Shown here piece after piece: positions 16,468 to 26,074 of a DNA stretch of 64,000 nucleotides. The translations under genes were made by a program, and so were the position numbers. The DNA comes from Streptomyces sp. Ag109_O5-1 (GTDB lineage Bacteria; Actinomycetota; Actinomycetes; Streptomycetales; Streptomycetaceae). The stretch covers positions 1,550,001 through 1,614,000 of the forward strand of contig NZ_RKQF01000001.1 of the NCBI RefSeq assembly GCF_003814875.1, written 5' to 3'. The notes beneath the pieces were generated by a model, which had not been told where the DNA came from, searched no databases, and saw only the letters and a program-made list of their open reading frames with translations. Position 1 is the first letter of the stretch, and every line of letters begins with the position of its first letter.

Positions 16468-18915
16468 TCAGCGGGTGACGCCGACACTGCCGCGCAGGGG
16501 CAGCGTCCGCGACGAGGAGCCGACCCACACGTCCCGTTTCCCGGTGCCGAGCACCCAGGCGTGGGAGGACGTGTTCCAGTACTTCAGCTGCTGGGCGTCG
16601 ACCCGGATGCGTACAGTCTTCGACTCACCCGGGCGCAGACGCACCTTCTGGTAGCCGCCGAGCGAGCGCACCGCCTGCGGCGCGGTGGTCCCCGGGCTCG
16701 CGCCGACGTAGACCTGGGCGACCTCGGCACCGGCGCGGGTGCCGGTGTTCTTCAGGGTGAACGAGACGGTCAACGCGCCGTGACTCTGCCGTACCGCGAG
16801 GTCGCGGTAGGCGAAGGAGGTGTACGACAGTCCGTAGCCGAAGGGGAAGAGCGGGGCGGCCTGCTCCTTGTCGTACCAGCGGTAGCCCACGTAGACGCCC
16901 TCGGAATAGTTCTCCTGGTTGTTCACTCCCGGGTACCTGAGCGGGTCGCCGGCCACCGGTGTGCCGGACTCGTTCGCGGGGAACGTCTGGGTGAGCTTGC
17001 CCGAGGGGTTCACGTCACCGTAGAGCAGCCCGGCGGTGGCCTCGGCGCCGTTCTCCCCGGGGTAGTACATGTCGAGGACCGCCTTGACCTTGGACAGCCA
17101 CGGCATGGTGATCGACGATCCGGTGTTGAGGACGACGATCGTGTTCGGGTTGGCGTCGGCGACGGCGGAGATGAGCCCGTCCTGGTCGGCCGGCAGGGAG
17201 AGGTTCTTGCGGTCGAAGCCCTCGGTGCCGTCGTCGTAGGCGAAGACGACGGGGGTTTTCACCTGGCGGGCAAGGGCCACCGCCTGCTCCCGCGCGGCCT
17301 GCGCGGCCTGCGGGGTGACCCAGTCCAGCCGGATCTTCGTCGGTCCGCCCTGGATCGCGAGGGCACCGGCCGCGAAGCTGTGCGCTCCCGCCGTGAGGTG
17401 CACCGTGGCGCTGCTGGAGCCCAGGAAGCCGGTGATGACGCTGTTTCCGTCGATCTTCAACAGGCCGTAGGCGGCGGGGAGATCGAAGACGAAGGAGTAG
17501 TCGCCTTCGGTCGGCACGGTGAGGGTACCGCTGTAGTCGAAGGAGGCGTCCGGTGTGACGGGGATCGTGCCGTCCGCGTCGACCGGCAGGGCGGGGCTGA
17601 GGGCCGAGGCGGGAATGGGGTCGCCGGTGTCGCCGCCGGCCGCGTAGCGCACCGTGGTGTGCCGGCCGGCCCGCGCTGTGATGGTGTCCAGCGGCGAGGC
17701 CGCGGAGTCCGGTACGACGTTGGAGCTGCCGCCGCCGGTGACCTTCGGTGTCTTCGCGGTCGGGCCGATGAGTCCGATGCTGCTGTCCTCGCCGGTCAGC
17801 GGAAGCGCTTCGCCGGTGTTCTTCAGCAGGACCGCGCCGGATTCGGCCACCTTCTGGGCGACTTTCGCGCCGCCTTTCGGATCGCGTACCGGCCGCCGGG
17901 TCGCCGCACCGTCGAGGAGGCCGAATTTCGTCATCTGCTGCAGAATGCGCGCGACCGAATCATTCAGCTCCGAGACCGGAATGGTGCCGTCGGTAATCGC
18001 GGTCTTCAGTTCCTCGCCCAGATAGACACCGCTCGGCATCTCCTGGTCGAGGCCGTTCACGATGTCGGTCGTCGCGTGGGTCGCGCCCCAGTCCGACATG
18101 ACCCAGCCCGTGAAGCCCCACTGCTCCTTGAGGATCGAGTCGAGCAGTTCGCCGCTGCCGCAGCCGTGGCTGCCGTTCACCGAGTTGTAGGAGCACATCA
18201 CCGCCCCGGCACCGGCCTTGACGGCGGCCTCGAAGGCGGGCAGTTCGATCTGCCGAAGGGTCTGCTCGTCGACGTTGACGTTCACCCCCATGCGGTTGTC
18301 TTCCTGGTTGTTCTCCGCGTAGTGCTTGACGGTGGCGATCAGGCCCTGGCTCTGGACGCCCTCGACCTCGCCGGCCACCATGCGGGAGCTGAGCAGCGGG
18401 TCCTCGCTGAAGGTCTCGAAGTTCCGCCCCGCGTACGGCACCCGGATGGTGTTCGTCATGGGGGCGAGGAGGACGTCCTGGCCGAGCGCACGGCCGTCGC
18501 GTCCGACGGTCCGGCCGAACTCACGGGCCAGCCGGTCGTCGAAGGACGAGGCCAGGGCGACCGGTGCCGGCATCGCGGTGGCGTGCTCGTTGACCCGGAC
18601 GCCCGCCGGGCCGTCGGTCAGCCGCAGTTCGGGGATGCCGAGGCGGGGCACCCCCGGGATGTATCCGGCCTGCCCGAGCGCCTTCGGATCGGTGCCGCCA
18701 TGGACGAAGGACAACTTCTCGTCCAGCGTCATCCGGCCGATGAGGGCGGCGACGCGGGCAGACACCTTGACGGTCACGCCCGCGCTGCCCGCGCCCGAGG
18801 CACCGGGAGCCACGGCCGCGCTCCCGGCGAGGAGCGCCGCGCTCACTCCCGCGATCAGCGCCGTACGACGTAAACGGCTGCCGCGGCGTCGTACCGATCT
18901 CCGATCGAGTTCCAT
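16468..18915 (-). CDS. Secreted GH3 beta-glucosidase-like enzyme with PA14 insert
   Basis: This 815-residue protein has an N-terminal signal-like stretch (LRRTALIAGVSAALLAGSAA). It then shows the GH3 TIM-barrel with the KHYAENNQE substrate-binding segment and nucleophile Asp275 in VMSDWGATHA. A GH3-C domain follows, interrupted by a PA14-type module (about 400-560, FDYSGTLTVPTEGDYSFVFD region), and the protein ends in a fibronectin-like domain. This is the architecture of GH3 beta-glucosidases and beta-xylosidases. It leads a two-gene operon with the esterase and is divergent from the ROK regulator, with a mirrored site in the shared promoter. Induction by the hydrolysed sugar is likely. Confidence 0.93.
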   Translation of the reverse strand: MELDRRSVRRRGSRLRRTALIAGVSAALLAGSAAVAPGASGAGSAGVTVKVSARVAALIGRMTLDEKLSFVHGGTDPKALGQAGYIPGVPRLGIPELRLTDGPAGVRVNEHATAMPAPVALASSFDDRLAREFGRTVGRDGRALGQDVLLAPMTNTIRVPYAGRNFETFSEDPLLSSRMVAGEVEGVQSQGLIATVKHYAENNQEDNRMGVNVNVDEQTLRQIELPAFEAAVKAGAGAVMCSYNSVNGSHGCGSGELLDSILKEQWGFTGWVMSDWGATHATTDIVNGLDQEMPSGVYLGEELKTAITDGTIPVSELNDSVARILQQMTKFGLLDGAATRRPVRDPKGGAKVAQKVAESGAVLLKNTGEALPLTGEDSSIGLIGPTAKTPKVTGGGSSNVVPDSAASPLDTITARAGRHTTVRYAAGGDTGDPIPASALSPALPVDADGTIPVTPDASFDYSGTLTVPTEGDYSFVFDLPAAYGLLKIDGNSVITGFLGSSSATVHLTAGAHSFAAGALAIQGGPTKIRLDWVTPQAAQAAREQAVALARQVKTPVVFAYDDGTEGFDRKNLSLPADQDGLISAVADANPNTIVVLNTGSSITMPWLSKVKAVLDMYYPGENGAEATAGLLYGDVNPSGKLTQTFPANESGTPVAGDPLRYPGVNNQENYSEGVYVGYRWYDKEQAAPLFPFGYGLSYTSFAYRDLAVRQSHGALTVSFTLKNTGTRAGAEVAQVYVGASPGTTAPQAVRSLGGYQKVRLRPGESKTVRIRVDAQQLKYWNTSSHAWVLGTGKRDVWVGSSSRTLPLRGSVGVTR

Positions 18916-18945
18916 GCGGACCCCTCACCACTGAAGTGCTCGACG

Positions 18946-19075
18946 ATTTATGTCTCCGCTGGACAGAATTCGAGTCAAAGCAGGTGGCTCTATAAAAGAT
19001 CGAACGCTCAAGGAAGTTAAATCCGCACATTCGATGCGTCAACCCTCTGGAATTCCGCTCTTGCCAGACATAAAT
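18946..19075. promoter_or_regulatory. Mirrored composite operator between GH3 and ROK genes
   Basis: The block ATTTATGTCT-N10-GAATTC occurs once on each strand, facing inward: plus strand from 18946 and minus strand from 19075. The N10 spacing is identical and the rest differs. The arrangement is symmetric about the 186-bp intergenic region that separates the two start codons. ROK regulators bind AT-rich inverted sites near their own genes, so this is the best candidate operator for the adjacent ROK protein. Confidence 0.6.
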
Positions 19076-19101
19076 TGACGCCCTCACGACGGAGGTGACA
19101 C

Positions 19102-20253
19102 GTGTCGGCACGTGACGAGGTCCTGGCCCATGTCCGGCGGCACGGGAGCGCGTCGCGACCCGAACTGCAGACGGCGCTCGGCATGAGCCGTCCGGTCGTC
19201 GCGGCCGCCGTCCGCGACCTCCTCGCCGAGGAGCTCCTGACCGAGCACCAGGGGGAGAACAAGGGCGGCCGTGGGCGCCCCGGGCGCCGCCTTCGGCCGT
19301 GCTATCCGGCGGGCGCGGTCATCGGAGTGGACGTCAGCCACCGGCATCTCACCGTCGCCGCGGCCACCCTCGACCTGACCATCCGGGCCGAGCGGCGGGT
19401 GGCGATAGATGTGGACGCCCGGCCGACCGCGGCCCTGGACATCACGGCCGACATGATCCGGCAGACGGTCGAGGAGGTCCGGCTCACGGTCGACGGGCCC
19501 GTGAGCGCGTGTGCCGTCGGCATACCGGGGCCGCTGGACATGAGCAAACGGGCGATCGCCTCGCCCACCATCCTGTCCAGCTGGTCCGGACTCGATCTGG
19601 CGGCCGAACTGGGCTCCCGGACGGGACTGATGGTCTCCCTCGACAACGACGCGAACCTCGGAGCCCTCGCCGAACACCGGCACGGTGGCGCCGACCACCG
19701 CGGCAACCTCATCTACGTCAAGGCGTCCGACGGCATCGGGGCGGGCCTCATCGTCCACGGGATCCCGGTGAGCGGCAGCTTCGGGGCCGCGGGCGAGATC
19801 GGGCACACCCAGGTGATCCCGGACGGAGACTGGTGCCGGTGCGGCAACCGCGGCTGCCTGGAGACCATCGTCTCGGTCCGCCAGGTGCTCCAGCAGGTCC
19901 GGCACTTCTACCCCGGCGACACCGACCTGCGGTCCCGGCTGCCGGAGATCGCCCGCCATCCGGTGGCCCGGAAGATCCTCGCCGAGTCCGGCCGTACCCT
20001 CGGCCGCGTCCTGGCCAACCTGTGCGCACTGCTCGACCCCGCGGCCGTCGTCATCGGCGGCGAGATGAGCCAGGCGGGCGAGGCGTTCGTCGACGGCGTC
20101 CGCGACTCGATCGAACGGCTCGCCCAACCGGGCTTCGACAACCGCGTCCTGGTCGTCGCGTCCGCCCTCGGCACCCGCGCCGAGCTGATCGGGAGTCTCA
20201 CGCTCGCCCGGGACATCGCCCTGCGGGGCGGAATCCGGCGAGCCGGGGGCTGA
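19102..20253 (+). CDS. ROK-family transcriptional repressor
   Basis: This 383-residue protein starts at GTG with GGAGGTGA upstream. It has an N-terminal winged helix (about 1-65: SRPELQTALGMSRPVVAAAV) and a sugar-kinase-like ROK domain with IGVDVSHRHL, GIPGPLDMSK and DNDANLGALAEH. The zinc-binding motif is intact in GEIGHTQV...CRCGNRGCLE. ROK repressors such as XylR and NagC sense sugars or sugar phosphates. Divergence from the GH3/esterase operon, with a symmetric site between, indicates it controls that operon and probably itself. Confidence 0.93.
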   Translation: MSARDEVLAHVRRHGSASRPELQTALGMSRPVVAAAVRDLLAEELLTEHQGENKGGRGRPGRRLRPCYPAGAVIGVDVSHRHLTVAAATLDLTIRAERRVAIDVDARPTAALDITADMIRQTVEEVRLTVDGPVSACAVGIPGPLDMSKRAIASPTILSSWSGLDLAAELGSRTGLMVSLDNDANLGALAEHRHGGADHRGNLIYVKASDGIGAGLIVHGIPVSGSFGAAGEIGHTQVIPDGDWCRCGNRGCLETIVSVRQVLQQVRHFYPGDTDLRSRLPEIARHPVARKILAESGRTLGRVLANLCALLDPAAVVIGGEMSQAGEAFVDGVRDSIERLAQPGFDNRVLVVASALGTRAELIGSLTLARDIALRGGIRRAGG

Positions 20254-20399
20254 TCGGAGGCGGACGGGGCGGCGAGGCGTTCTCCGTTCCGGGCCTGCCC
20301 TTGCCGAATACCTCATCCATGCAGGTGGGAGCAGCTGCCACGGGTGCCCGAGCGTCGTGACGCGGTGGACGTCTATATGCCCCCGCGTGAGCACGGATC

Positions 20400-20550
20400 A
20401 CCGCGACATGACGGGTGGTCGTGCTGTTGCGACTGCTGCCGATGAGTGACCGGGAGAAGGATGCAGAGATCCTGGCCTTACGCCACCAGGCCGCTGTGCT
20501 CGAGAGGCAACCGAGCGGGCAGCGGGTGCGATTCGATGACGCGTCAGGCG
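20400..20550 (+). pseudogene. Transposase N-terminal relic (integrase-core type)
   Basis: The frame reading MVVLLRLLPMSDREKDAEIL then ALRHQAAVLERQ matches the N-terminus of integrase-core (rve-type) transposases common in Streptomyces, which carry DIEILALRHQLAVLQRQ. Only about 45 residues survive and no catalytic core is seen. The remainder of the 540-bp gap between the ROK and XRE genes holds nothing recognisable. A relic of the same protein lies at 58.4 kb on the other strand. Confidence 0.6.
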
Positions 20551-20793
20551 TCGCCGTCCAGGTCGGTCCGGTGGCGCAGGACGCGGAGTGTGGAGCCTTC
20601 GAAGGCCATCTCGTCTGCTCAGCGGCGGTGGCCGCCTCACTCCTCGGTGATCCCTGTCGAAACCGTGCCCTCTGCGGCGGCCACGCGGCAGGGCGAGTTG
20701 CTCCGGGGAGCGCGAAGGGGGGTGTGGCACGGGGGTGTGGCGCGGCCCCCCTCGCCCGCGGCAAGCACGTCATGCGCGGGCCACACTGGTGCC

Positions 20794-21699
20794 ATGGCAC
20801 CCGAACGGCAGCAAGACGGCGGAGGTACGGAACTGGGGCGCTTCCTGCGCGCCCGGCGCACCCAGATCACCTCGGCCGAGGTCGGCTTCACACCCGGCAC
20901 CGGCGTGCGCCGCACCCCCGGGCTGCGCCGTGAAGAGGTCGCCGCGCTGGCCGGCGTGAGCATCGACTACTACACCAGGCTGGAGCGTGGCAGGGAGACC
21001 CGTCCCAGCCTGGCCGTCGTCGAGGCCCTCGGACGCGCACTCAAACTGGACGAGGACGAGCAGGGCCACCTGCGCGACCTCGCGATCCGTGCCGCCCACC
21101 ACGCGCCCGTCCCCCCGGCCGCCCCCAGCCGCGCCGTGAGCCCCAAGGTCAAACTGCTGCTGGAAAACCTGCGGCCGAGCCCGGCCCACGTCACCAGCCG
21201 CACCCTGGACCTGCTCGCCGCCAACCCCGGCGCGCTCGCTTTGTACGCAGGCATCGAGAAGTGGCCGGTCCGGCAGCGCAATCTCGCCCGCTACCTCTTC
21301 CTCCACCCCCGGTCACGTGACCTCTACGCCGACTGGAGCACCCAGATCCGCGGCTGCGTCGCCCGCCTACGCGCCCTGGCAGGCACCGACCCCGACGCCC
21401 CCGACCTGGCCGGACTCATCGGCGAACTCCTCCTGAAAAGCCCCGACTTCGCCAAACTCTGGGAACGCTACGACGTCGCCCGAGCCGGCCACGCCCAGAA
21501 GCCGAAGACCTTCCACCACCCCCAGGTCGGCGATGTCACCCTCGCCTTCCAGGGCATGCAACTCGAAGGCACTCCCGGCCACCGCCTGGGCATCTACGTC
21601 GCCGAACCCGGCACCCCGGACCACGACGCCATGATCCTGCTCGGCATGACCGCACCCCACGCCGGCGCACATCCCGCCTCCGGAAAGGCCCGCACCTAG
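20794..21699 (+). CDS. XRE-family regulator with MmyB-like ligand domain
   Basis: The 301-residue protein starts with ELGRFLRARRTQI and an HTH_31/XRE domain (RRTPGLRREEVAALAGVSID then YYTRLERGRETRPS). It continues with the MmyB-like ligand-binding domain (LDLLAANPGALALYAG, RNLARYLFLHPRSRDLYADW, HPQVGDVTLAFQGMQL). This is the very common Streptomyces XRE/MmyB class, often divergent from a short-chain dehydrogenase. No partner gene is found here, which fits the rearranged flanks on both sides. There is no good ribosome-binding site before the ATG. Target unknown. Confidence 0.92.
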   Translation: MAPERQQDGGGTELGRFLRARRTQITSAEVGFTPGTGVRRTPGLRREEVAALAGVSIDYYTRLERGRETRPSLAVVEALGRALKLDEDEQGHLRDLAIRAAHHAPVPPAAPSRAVSPKVKLLLENLRPSPAHVTSRTLDLLAANPGALALYAGIEKWPVRQRNLARYLFLHPRSRDLYADWSTQIRGCVARLRALAGTDPDAPDLAGLIGELLLKSPDFAKLWERYDVARAGHAQKPKTFHHPQVGDVTLAFQGMQLEGTPGHRLGIYVAEPGTPDHDAMILLGMTAPHAGAHPASGKART

Positions 21700-21736
21700 C
21701 CTCGCGCTTTCATGAGGCGGGCTGTCCGGGAGTTGA

Positions 21737-22453
21737 TCAGAAACACGGACAGTGCCCTTGAGCTGCAAGGACAGGACTTGCTGAGGGTCCTGTTGGCTGC
21801 AAGGGAAAGTACGCTTCCCAGCCGAGAGAGCCTGTCTCGTCGTACCCGCGTGTCCGTGTCGGGCGAGACGGTCGGCAGGTGGTCACGCAGGCCGGTGCGG
21901 CCCTGCTACCGGAGACGGTCCGTAAGACGGGCCTTGACCAGACGATATCCGCGGCACTGGCGCCCCGGCGGAAGCCCTGGGCCGTCCACGATCCCGGGAA
22001 GATCCCCTTGGACCTTGCTCTGGCGGTCGCGTCGGGCGGTGACCGCCTTGCCGATATCGGCATGCTGCCGGCCGATCCGGCCGTGTTCGGGTCGGACGTC
22101 GAGGGCTTCGCGATGGTCGAGGCGACGACCACCCGGACGGCACCCTGCCTGCGCAGCACCGCCCGGCCGAGGATCTCCGCGGCCTGACCGATCCGTTCGA
22201 CCGGGTCGTCGCCGCGGGTCGCCGACCGCAGGACCGCGACCAAGTCCTCCGTCATCACGGCGGCGCGCAGGAGTAGGTCGGGGAAGTAGCGATAGGCGGT
22301 CGCTTCGGAGACCCGCGCCTCGGCCGCGACTGCCGGCGTCGTGATCTCCGCCCCGGTGTCGGCGAGATCGCGGGCGGCCGCGACGATCGCCGACCTGGTG
22401 CGTTCCATCGTGTTGCTGAGCCCGTTCGGGCGACTCCGCTCGGCCATGATCAT
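21737..22453 (-). pseudogene. TetR-family regulator with 3' end replaced by IS relic
   Basis: The N-terminal 120 residues are a normal TetR DNA-binding domain and first effector helices: RSAIVAAARDLADTGAEITT, AAEARVSEATAYRYFPDL, and on to RQGAVRVVVASTIAKP. From about base 22091 onward the codons are antisense to an IS1380-type transposase. The remaining 118 residues (PNTAGSAGSMPISARR and on) therefore do not belong to a TetR fold. The frame stays open by chance, so a chimeric protein with an intact HTH could still be made. It starts 24 bp after the GH51 stop and probably once belonged to that transcript. Confidence 0.75.
21840..22095 (+). mobile_element. IS1380-type transposase relic inside a TetR gene
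   Basis: After a frameshift near RVSVSGETVGR the plus strand encodes VVTQAGAALLPETVRKTGLD, AALAPRRKPWAVHDPGKI and a DLALAVASGGDRLADIG stretch, then LPADPAVFG. This is the N-terminal signature of IS1380-family transposases. It stops abruptly after FG, where the family normally continues with PVASDPTVSRL. At exactly that point the opposite strand becomes recognisable TetR sequence. No terminal inverted repeat could be found. The transposase is non-functional. Confidence 0.7.
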
Positions 22454-22477
22454 CCTTCCGCGCCGGCCAGTGGCCGA

Positions 22478-25093
22478 TCAGGTCAGGACGAGTTCCAGTA
22501 CGGTGACCGAGAGCGGCGGCACGGTGCTGGTGAAGGATGCTGCCGCGCCGGTCACGGTGCTCGTCCTGGGCACCAACGTGTCCGGGTCTGTGAGCGTGTT
22601 GGTCGTGGCGCGCGAGGGGCCGGTCAGGACCGTCGCGGTGGCCCGCCTCTTGACCCCCTTCACCAGCCCCTTCAGCTCGACCGGCACGTTCACCTTCTCC
22701 GTGCCGCAGTTGACGACCGCCAGGTAGAGGCGGTTCCTGGAACGGGTGGCCACGGTGGCCAGACCGGGCAGCGCACGCGCGGTGGCCGGCAGCACCGTGT
22801 TGCCTACCCTGTTCGTCAGCATGTGCTGTGCCCAGTAGCTGGGCGACACGTAGCTGGTCAGGTTGTCGTAGGCGATCAGGTTGGTGGCCCAGACGTTGTT
22901 CTTGACGTGGGAGAAGAGCGGCGCGTAGCACTCCATGAGGACCTGGTCCGAGTTGCGGATCAGCCCGGCCAGCCAAGCGGCGTCGCCGAGTGCCGCGTTG
23001 AGGTCGGGTGTGGGGCGGCCCTCCTGCGCGGCCCACTCTCCGACGAACACCTTGGTCGAATTGCGGTCCCGGTTGTCGTACTTGTGGGTGGAGGCCTGGG
23101 CAGCGGACGGCGCGAGGTAGTAGTGCTCGTCGATCAGGTCCGGGGTGCGGCTCGTCACGGACGTCGTGGCGATCAGCTTCAGATGCGGGTACTTCGCCTT
23201 GATCGCATCGTAGAAGGCAGCGAACCGCTCGTTGTAGGACCCCGAGGAGTCGAACCAGTCCTCGTTGCCGATCTCCACGAACTCCAGCGGGAACGGCTCC
23301 GGATGTCCGTCGGCGGCACGTCGTGCGCCCCAGGCGCTGGTGACAGGACCGGTGACGTACTCGATCTCGTCGAGTGCGTCCTGGACGAACGGCCCCAGCG
23401 CGTCGCCGGTGACGTGTTCACCCTTGAGCGAGTAGCCGGCGTAGACGGCGAGGACCGGCTGGGCGTGCATGTCCTCGACCCATTGCAGGTATTCGAGGAG
23501 TCCGAGGCCGTCCGTGGACCAGTAGCCCCAGGCGTCGTCCATGTGGCCGGGGCGCTCCCAGACCGGACCGATGGTGTTCTTCCAGTTGAACCGTGTCGCA
23601 ATGGTGTTGCCCTCGACGAAGTTTCCGCCGGGGAAACGCAGGAACTTCGGCTTCAGAGCGACCAGTTTGTCCATCAGGTCGATGCGCAGGCCGTTGGGCC
23701 GGTTGTTGTACGTGGGCGGGAAGAGGGACACGTGCTGGAGCCACAGGGTCTCGCCCGCGGCCTCGGGGTCGGCCGTGGTGACGGTCAGCCTTGCGTCACC
23801 GACCACGGGGGTACGCGAACTGGTGCGCAGGGTCAACTCGAACGGGCGGCCCGGGAAGACGGTGCCGATGCGGGGCACGTGGGCGGATGCGTACACCGTC
23901 GCGCCGTCCGCCGACTCGATGGCCACCGTGAGCGGGCCGATGCGTCGCGACGCCTTGGCGAACAGACGGGCGGTGTAAGTGGTTCTGGGCCGCACGGGTA
24001 TCCCCCAGAAGCCGTCGTTGGCGACACCGGCCCGGTTTCCAGCGCCGGTGCTGCTGGACAGCATCACCTTGAGGGAACGGTCGAGTGCGGCGTTGAGCGG
24101 GGCGGCGGTGTCGAGGGCGAGGGTCGTTCCGCCGACGGCGGACCAGTGGACGGGCGACGTGTCGCCGGCCATCATCGAGCGGTTCTGCACCAGCTCCGCG
24201 TAGATGCCGCCCTCGCCTGAGTGGTTGATGTCCTCGAACATCAGGCCCGGAAGGATCGGCGACACGGCATGCGCGGGGGTGCCGACGTCCACGCTCAGCA
24301 GCGGCGTCGTGGTCTCCACCGGGACGCCGGCCAGTGCCGCGATCTGGTCGGAGGTGAGGACGGAGGGGAACATCCACACGTCGTCGATCAGGCCGTGCCA
24401 CTGGTCGACCTGCCCACCGCCGTAGAGCGCACGGCCGATGGCGGTGTCGCCGTTGCCGGCCCAGCCCGCGGCGTAGGTGGTCTCCCCCTCCAGAACGCCG
24501 TTGACGTAGAGGCGAATGACGCCGGCGGTCGGGTCGCTGACGCCGACCAGGTGGGTCCAGGTGTCGGTGGCAGGCGCTGAAGCGGCGGCCGCCACCGCGG
24601 CACTCTGAGTGGCGTCCGAGTCGAGCCGGGCGAAGGCGAAGGTACCGGTGTCGTCGCGCAGCCCCAGGTAGAAGGCGCTGACGACCTTGCCGTCGATGCT
24701 GACGGCGGTCTGATAGCCGCCGAGTTGAGCGAGGTTGACCCAGGCGCCCACCGAGAACGCCTGGGAGGTGTCGAGGGCCGGCCCGGACGCCGTGGCGTTG
24801 CCGCCCGCCTTGAGGCTCAGGCTGTGGGGGCCGACCTTGCCGGTGTCCCAGCCGGCCGCGCCCTGGATCGCCGCGGTGCGACCGTTGCCGGAGGAGTCTG
24901 CGGCCAAGGTGCCGGTGCCTTCGTCGAAGGTCCAGTGGGCGGCTGCGGCGGGGAGGTCCGCGGCAGTGGCGCTCGGGGTTGTGCCGGTGAGTTCGGCGGC
25001 CCCGGCGGGATCGGCGGCGAAGGTCCCGGCGAGGGAGGCGGCGCCCAGGACAGTGAGTACGGTTCTGCGCGGCACTCCGGATTCTGCAGGCAT
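22478..25093 (-). CDS. Exported GH51-like alpha-L-arabinofuranosidase with LamG domain
   Basis: The start giving MPAESGVPRRTVLTVLGAAS is chosen because AAGGA lies 9 bp upstream. The twin-arginine-like signal PRRTVLTVLGAASLAG suggests export. A LamG/concanavalin-like domain follows (about 50-240: HWTFDEGTGTLAADSSGNGR, LIDDVWMFPSVL). The GH51 region contains FEDINHSGEGGIYAELVQNR, KPKFLRFPGGNFVEG, acid/base Glu611 in EIGNED and nucleophile Glu686 in FVGEWAA, plus a C-terminal beta domain. It should release arabinose from arabinoxylan or arabinan outside the cell. The TetR gene fragment downstream was probably co-transcribed. Confidence 0.93.
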   Translation of the reverse strand: MPAESGVPRRTVLTVLGAASLAGTFAADPAGAAELTGTTPSATAADLPAAAAHWTFDEGTGTLAADSSGNGRTAAIQGAAGWDTGKVGPHSLSLKAGGNATASGPALDTSQAFSVGAWVNLAQLGGYQTAVSIDGKVVSAFYLGLRDDTGTFAFARLDSDATQSAAVAAAASAPATDTWTHLVGVSDPTAGVIRLYVNGVLEGETTYAAGWAGNGDTAIGRALYGGGQVDQWHGLIDDVWMFPSVLTSDQIAALAGVPVETTTPLLSVDVGTPAHAVSPILPGLMFEDINHSGEGGIYAELVQNRSMMAGDTSPVHWSAVGGTTLALDTAAPLNAALDRSLKVMLSSSTGAGNRAGVANDGFWGIPVRPRTTYTARLFAKASRRIGPLTVAIESADGATVYASAHVPRIGTVFPGRPFELTLRTSSRTPVVGDARLTVTTADPEAAGETLWLQHVSLFPPTYNNRPNGLRIDLMDKLVALKPKFLRFPGGNFVEGNTIATRFNWKNTIGPVWERPGHMDDAWGYWSTDGLGLLEYLQWVEDMHAQPVLAVYAGYSLKGEHVTGDALGPFVQDALDEIEYVTGPVTSAWGARRAADGHPEPFPLEFVEIGNEDWFDSSGSYNERFAAFYDAIKAKYPHLKLIATTSVTSRTPDLIDEHYYLAPSAAQASTHKYDNRDRNSTKVFVGEWAAQEGRPTPDLNAALGDAAWLAGLIRNSDQVLMECYAPLFSHVKNNVWATNLIAYDNLTSYVSPSYWAQHMLTNRVGNTVLPATARALPGLATVATRSRNRLYLAVVNCGTEKVNVPVELKGLVKGVKRRATATVLTGPSRATTNTLTDPDTLVPRTSTVTGAAASFTSTVPPLSVTVLELVLT

Positions 25094-25351
25094 GCGGCTC
25101 ATTCCTTTGTGACAGACCGTTGGGTTGCGTACCGGCCGGAACAGGGCAGCCCGTCGAAGCCGCCAACCGACCTTGTTCGACATCTCGTACAGCGATCGGT
25201 ACTTCGAGCAGCAGTGATCTTAAGGTGTCGGCGAGGTCCGTCAATACCCCTCGTACGACTTGCCGGGACACGGGAGCTTGAAGCTGTCGACGCACTTCCC
25301 CGCTGCGTCGGCATTGCCGCTCATCGGCGACCTGCCGCGTCCGCCGACTCC

Positions 25352-25948
25352 TCAGCGGGCATTCACTTCACAGCTCACCGACGGTAGCCCCCACAGCTCC
25401 AGCCTGCCGCCGACCAGGTCCGCCATGAACTGGGCCACCCCGCCCTCGTAGTGCCACCAGTCGCCGTTGCGTGAGGCAACCGTGACCGTCCACTCCTCCG
25501 GCCCTTCCCCACCGGTGCTCCACAGGAAGATGTCACCCTCGTTCGACGTCGACCACGGCAGCAGGCCGCCCGGCGCGGGATACGTGTGCATGGGTACGGT
25601 CAGGTCGGCGTACCCGAGCCACTCGTCGATGATTTCAAGCTCCTCGCGTGCGCCCTTCAGCCAGAGATGCTCATGGCCGGGGTCAGGTCCTCCGAAGGCC
25701 ATGAAGTTGCCGAGTTCGAACGCCGGGAACAACTCGCAGAGCAGCTTGTAGTCGGCGGGCAGGGCCAGACCCAAGTTCGCTTCCAGCCTTGTCCAGTCGA
25801 GGTCCAGTGGTACCGCGAAGCGGAGTGCGGCAAGGCCCGGCACAGCGCGCTCCAGCTCCGCAACCGCTTCAGCAGCCTCCGTCAGACGGCGGAGCGGCTT
25901 CTGAATACCGACGAGATCATCCACGGCATCAGACTGCCAGAGCAGCAC
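25352..25948 (-). CDS. SMI1/KNR4 (SUKH) family protein
   Basis: The region from about residue 30 to the end has SUKH-fold features: LDWTRLEANLGLALPADYKL, PAFELGNFMAFGG, WLKGAREELEIIDEW, GDIFLWSTGGEGPEEWTV. SUKH proteins are often immunity proteins against secreted nuclease toxins, or general regulators. No toxin gene is recognisable next to it. The frame is open about 320 bp further upstream, but that part overlaps the divergent gene and looks non-coding. The GTG start given is a guess, and a second GTG eight codons downstream is equally possible. Confidence 0.65.
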   Translation of the reverse strand: MLLWQSDAVDDLVGIQKPLRRLTEAAEAVAELERAVPGLAALRFAVPLDLDWTRLEANLGLALPADYKLLCELFPAFELGNFMAFGGPDPGHEHLWLKGAREELEIIDEWLGYADLTVPMHTYPAPGGLLPWSTSNEGDIFLWSTGGEGPEEWTVTVASRNGDWWHYEGGVAQFMADLVGGRLELWGLPSVSCEVNAR

Positions 25949-26074
25949 CTCGCACCCCGCAGACTCCCACAACTCAGGGTCGAGAGAGCCTCGTCCTTGC
26001 CTCGAGATGCAGGGGGTCCCTCCCGCCCGGACCAGCGCACGGCGAGGTCGCTGGTGGGGCATATCCTCTCGCGC

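Noticed and set aside
15733..18873. 1046-residue open frame opposite the GH3/esterase genes
   Set aside because: Antisense shadow of two well-defined enzymes, with no recognisable protein features.
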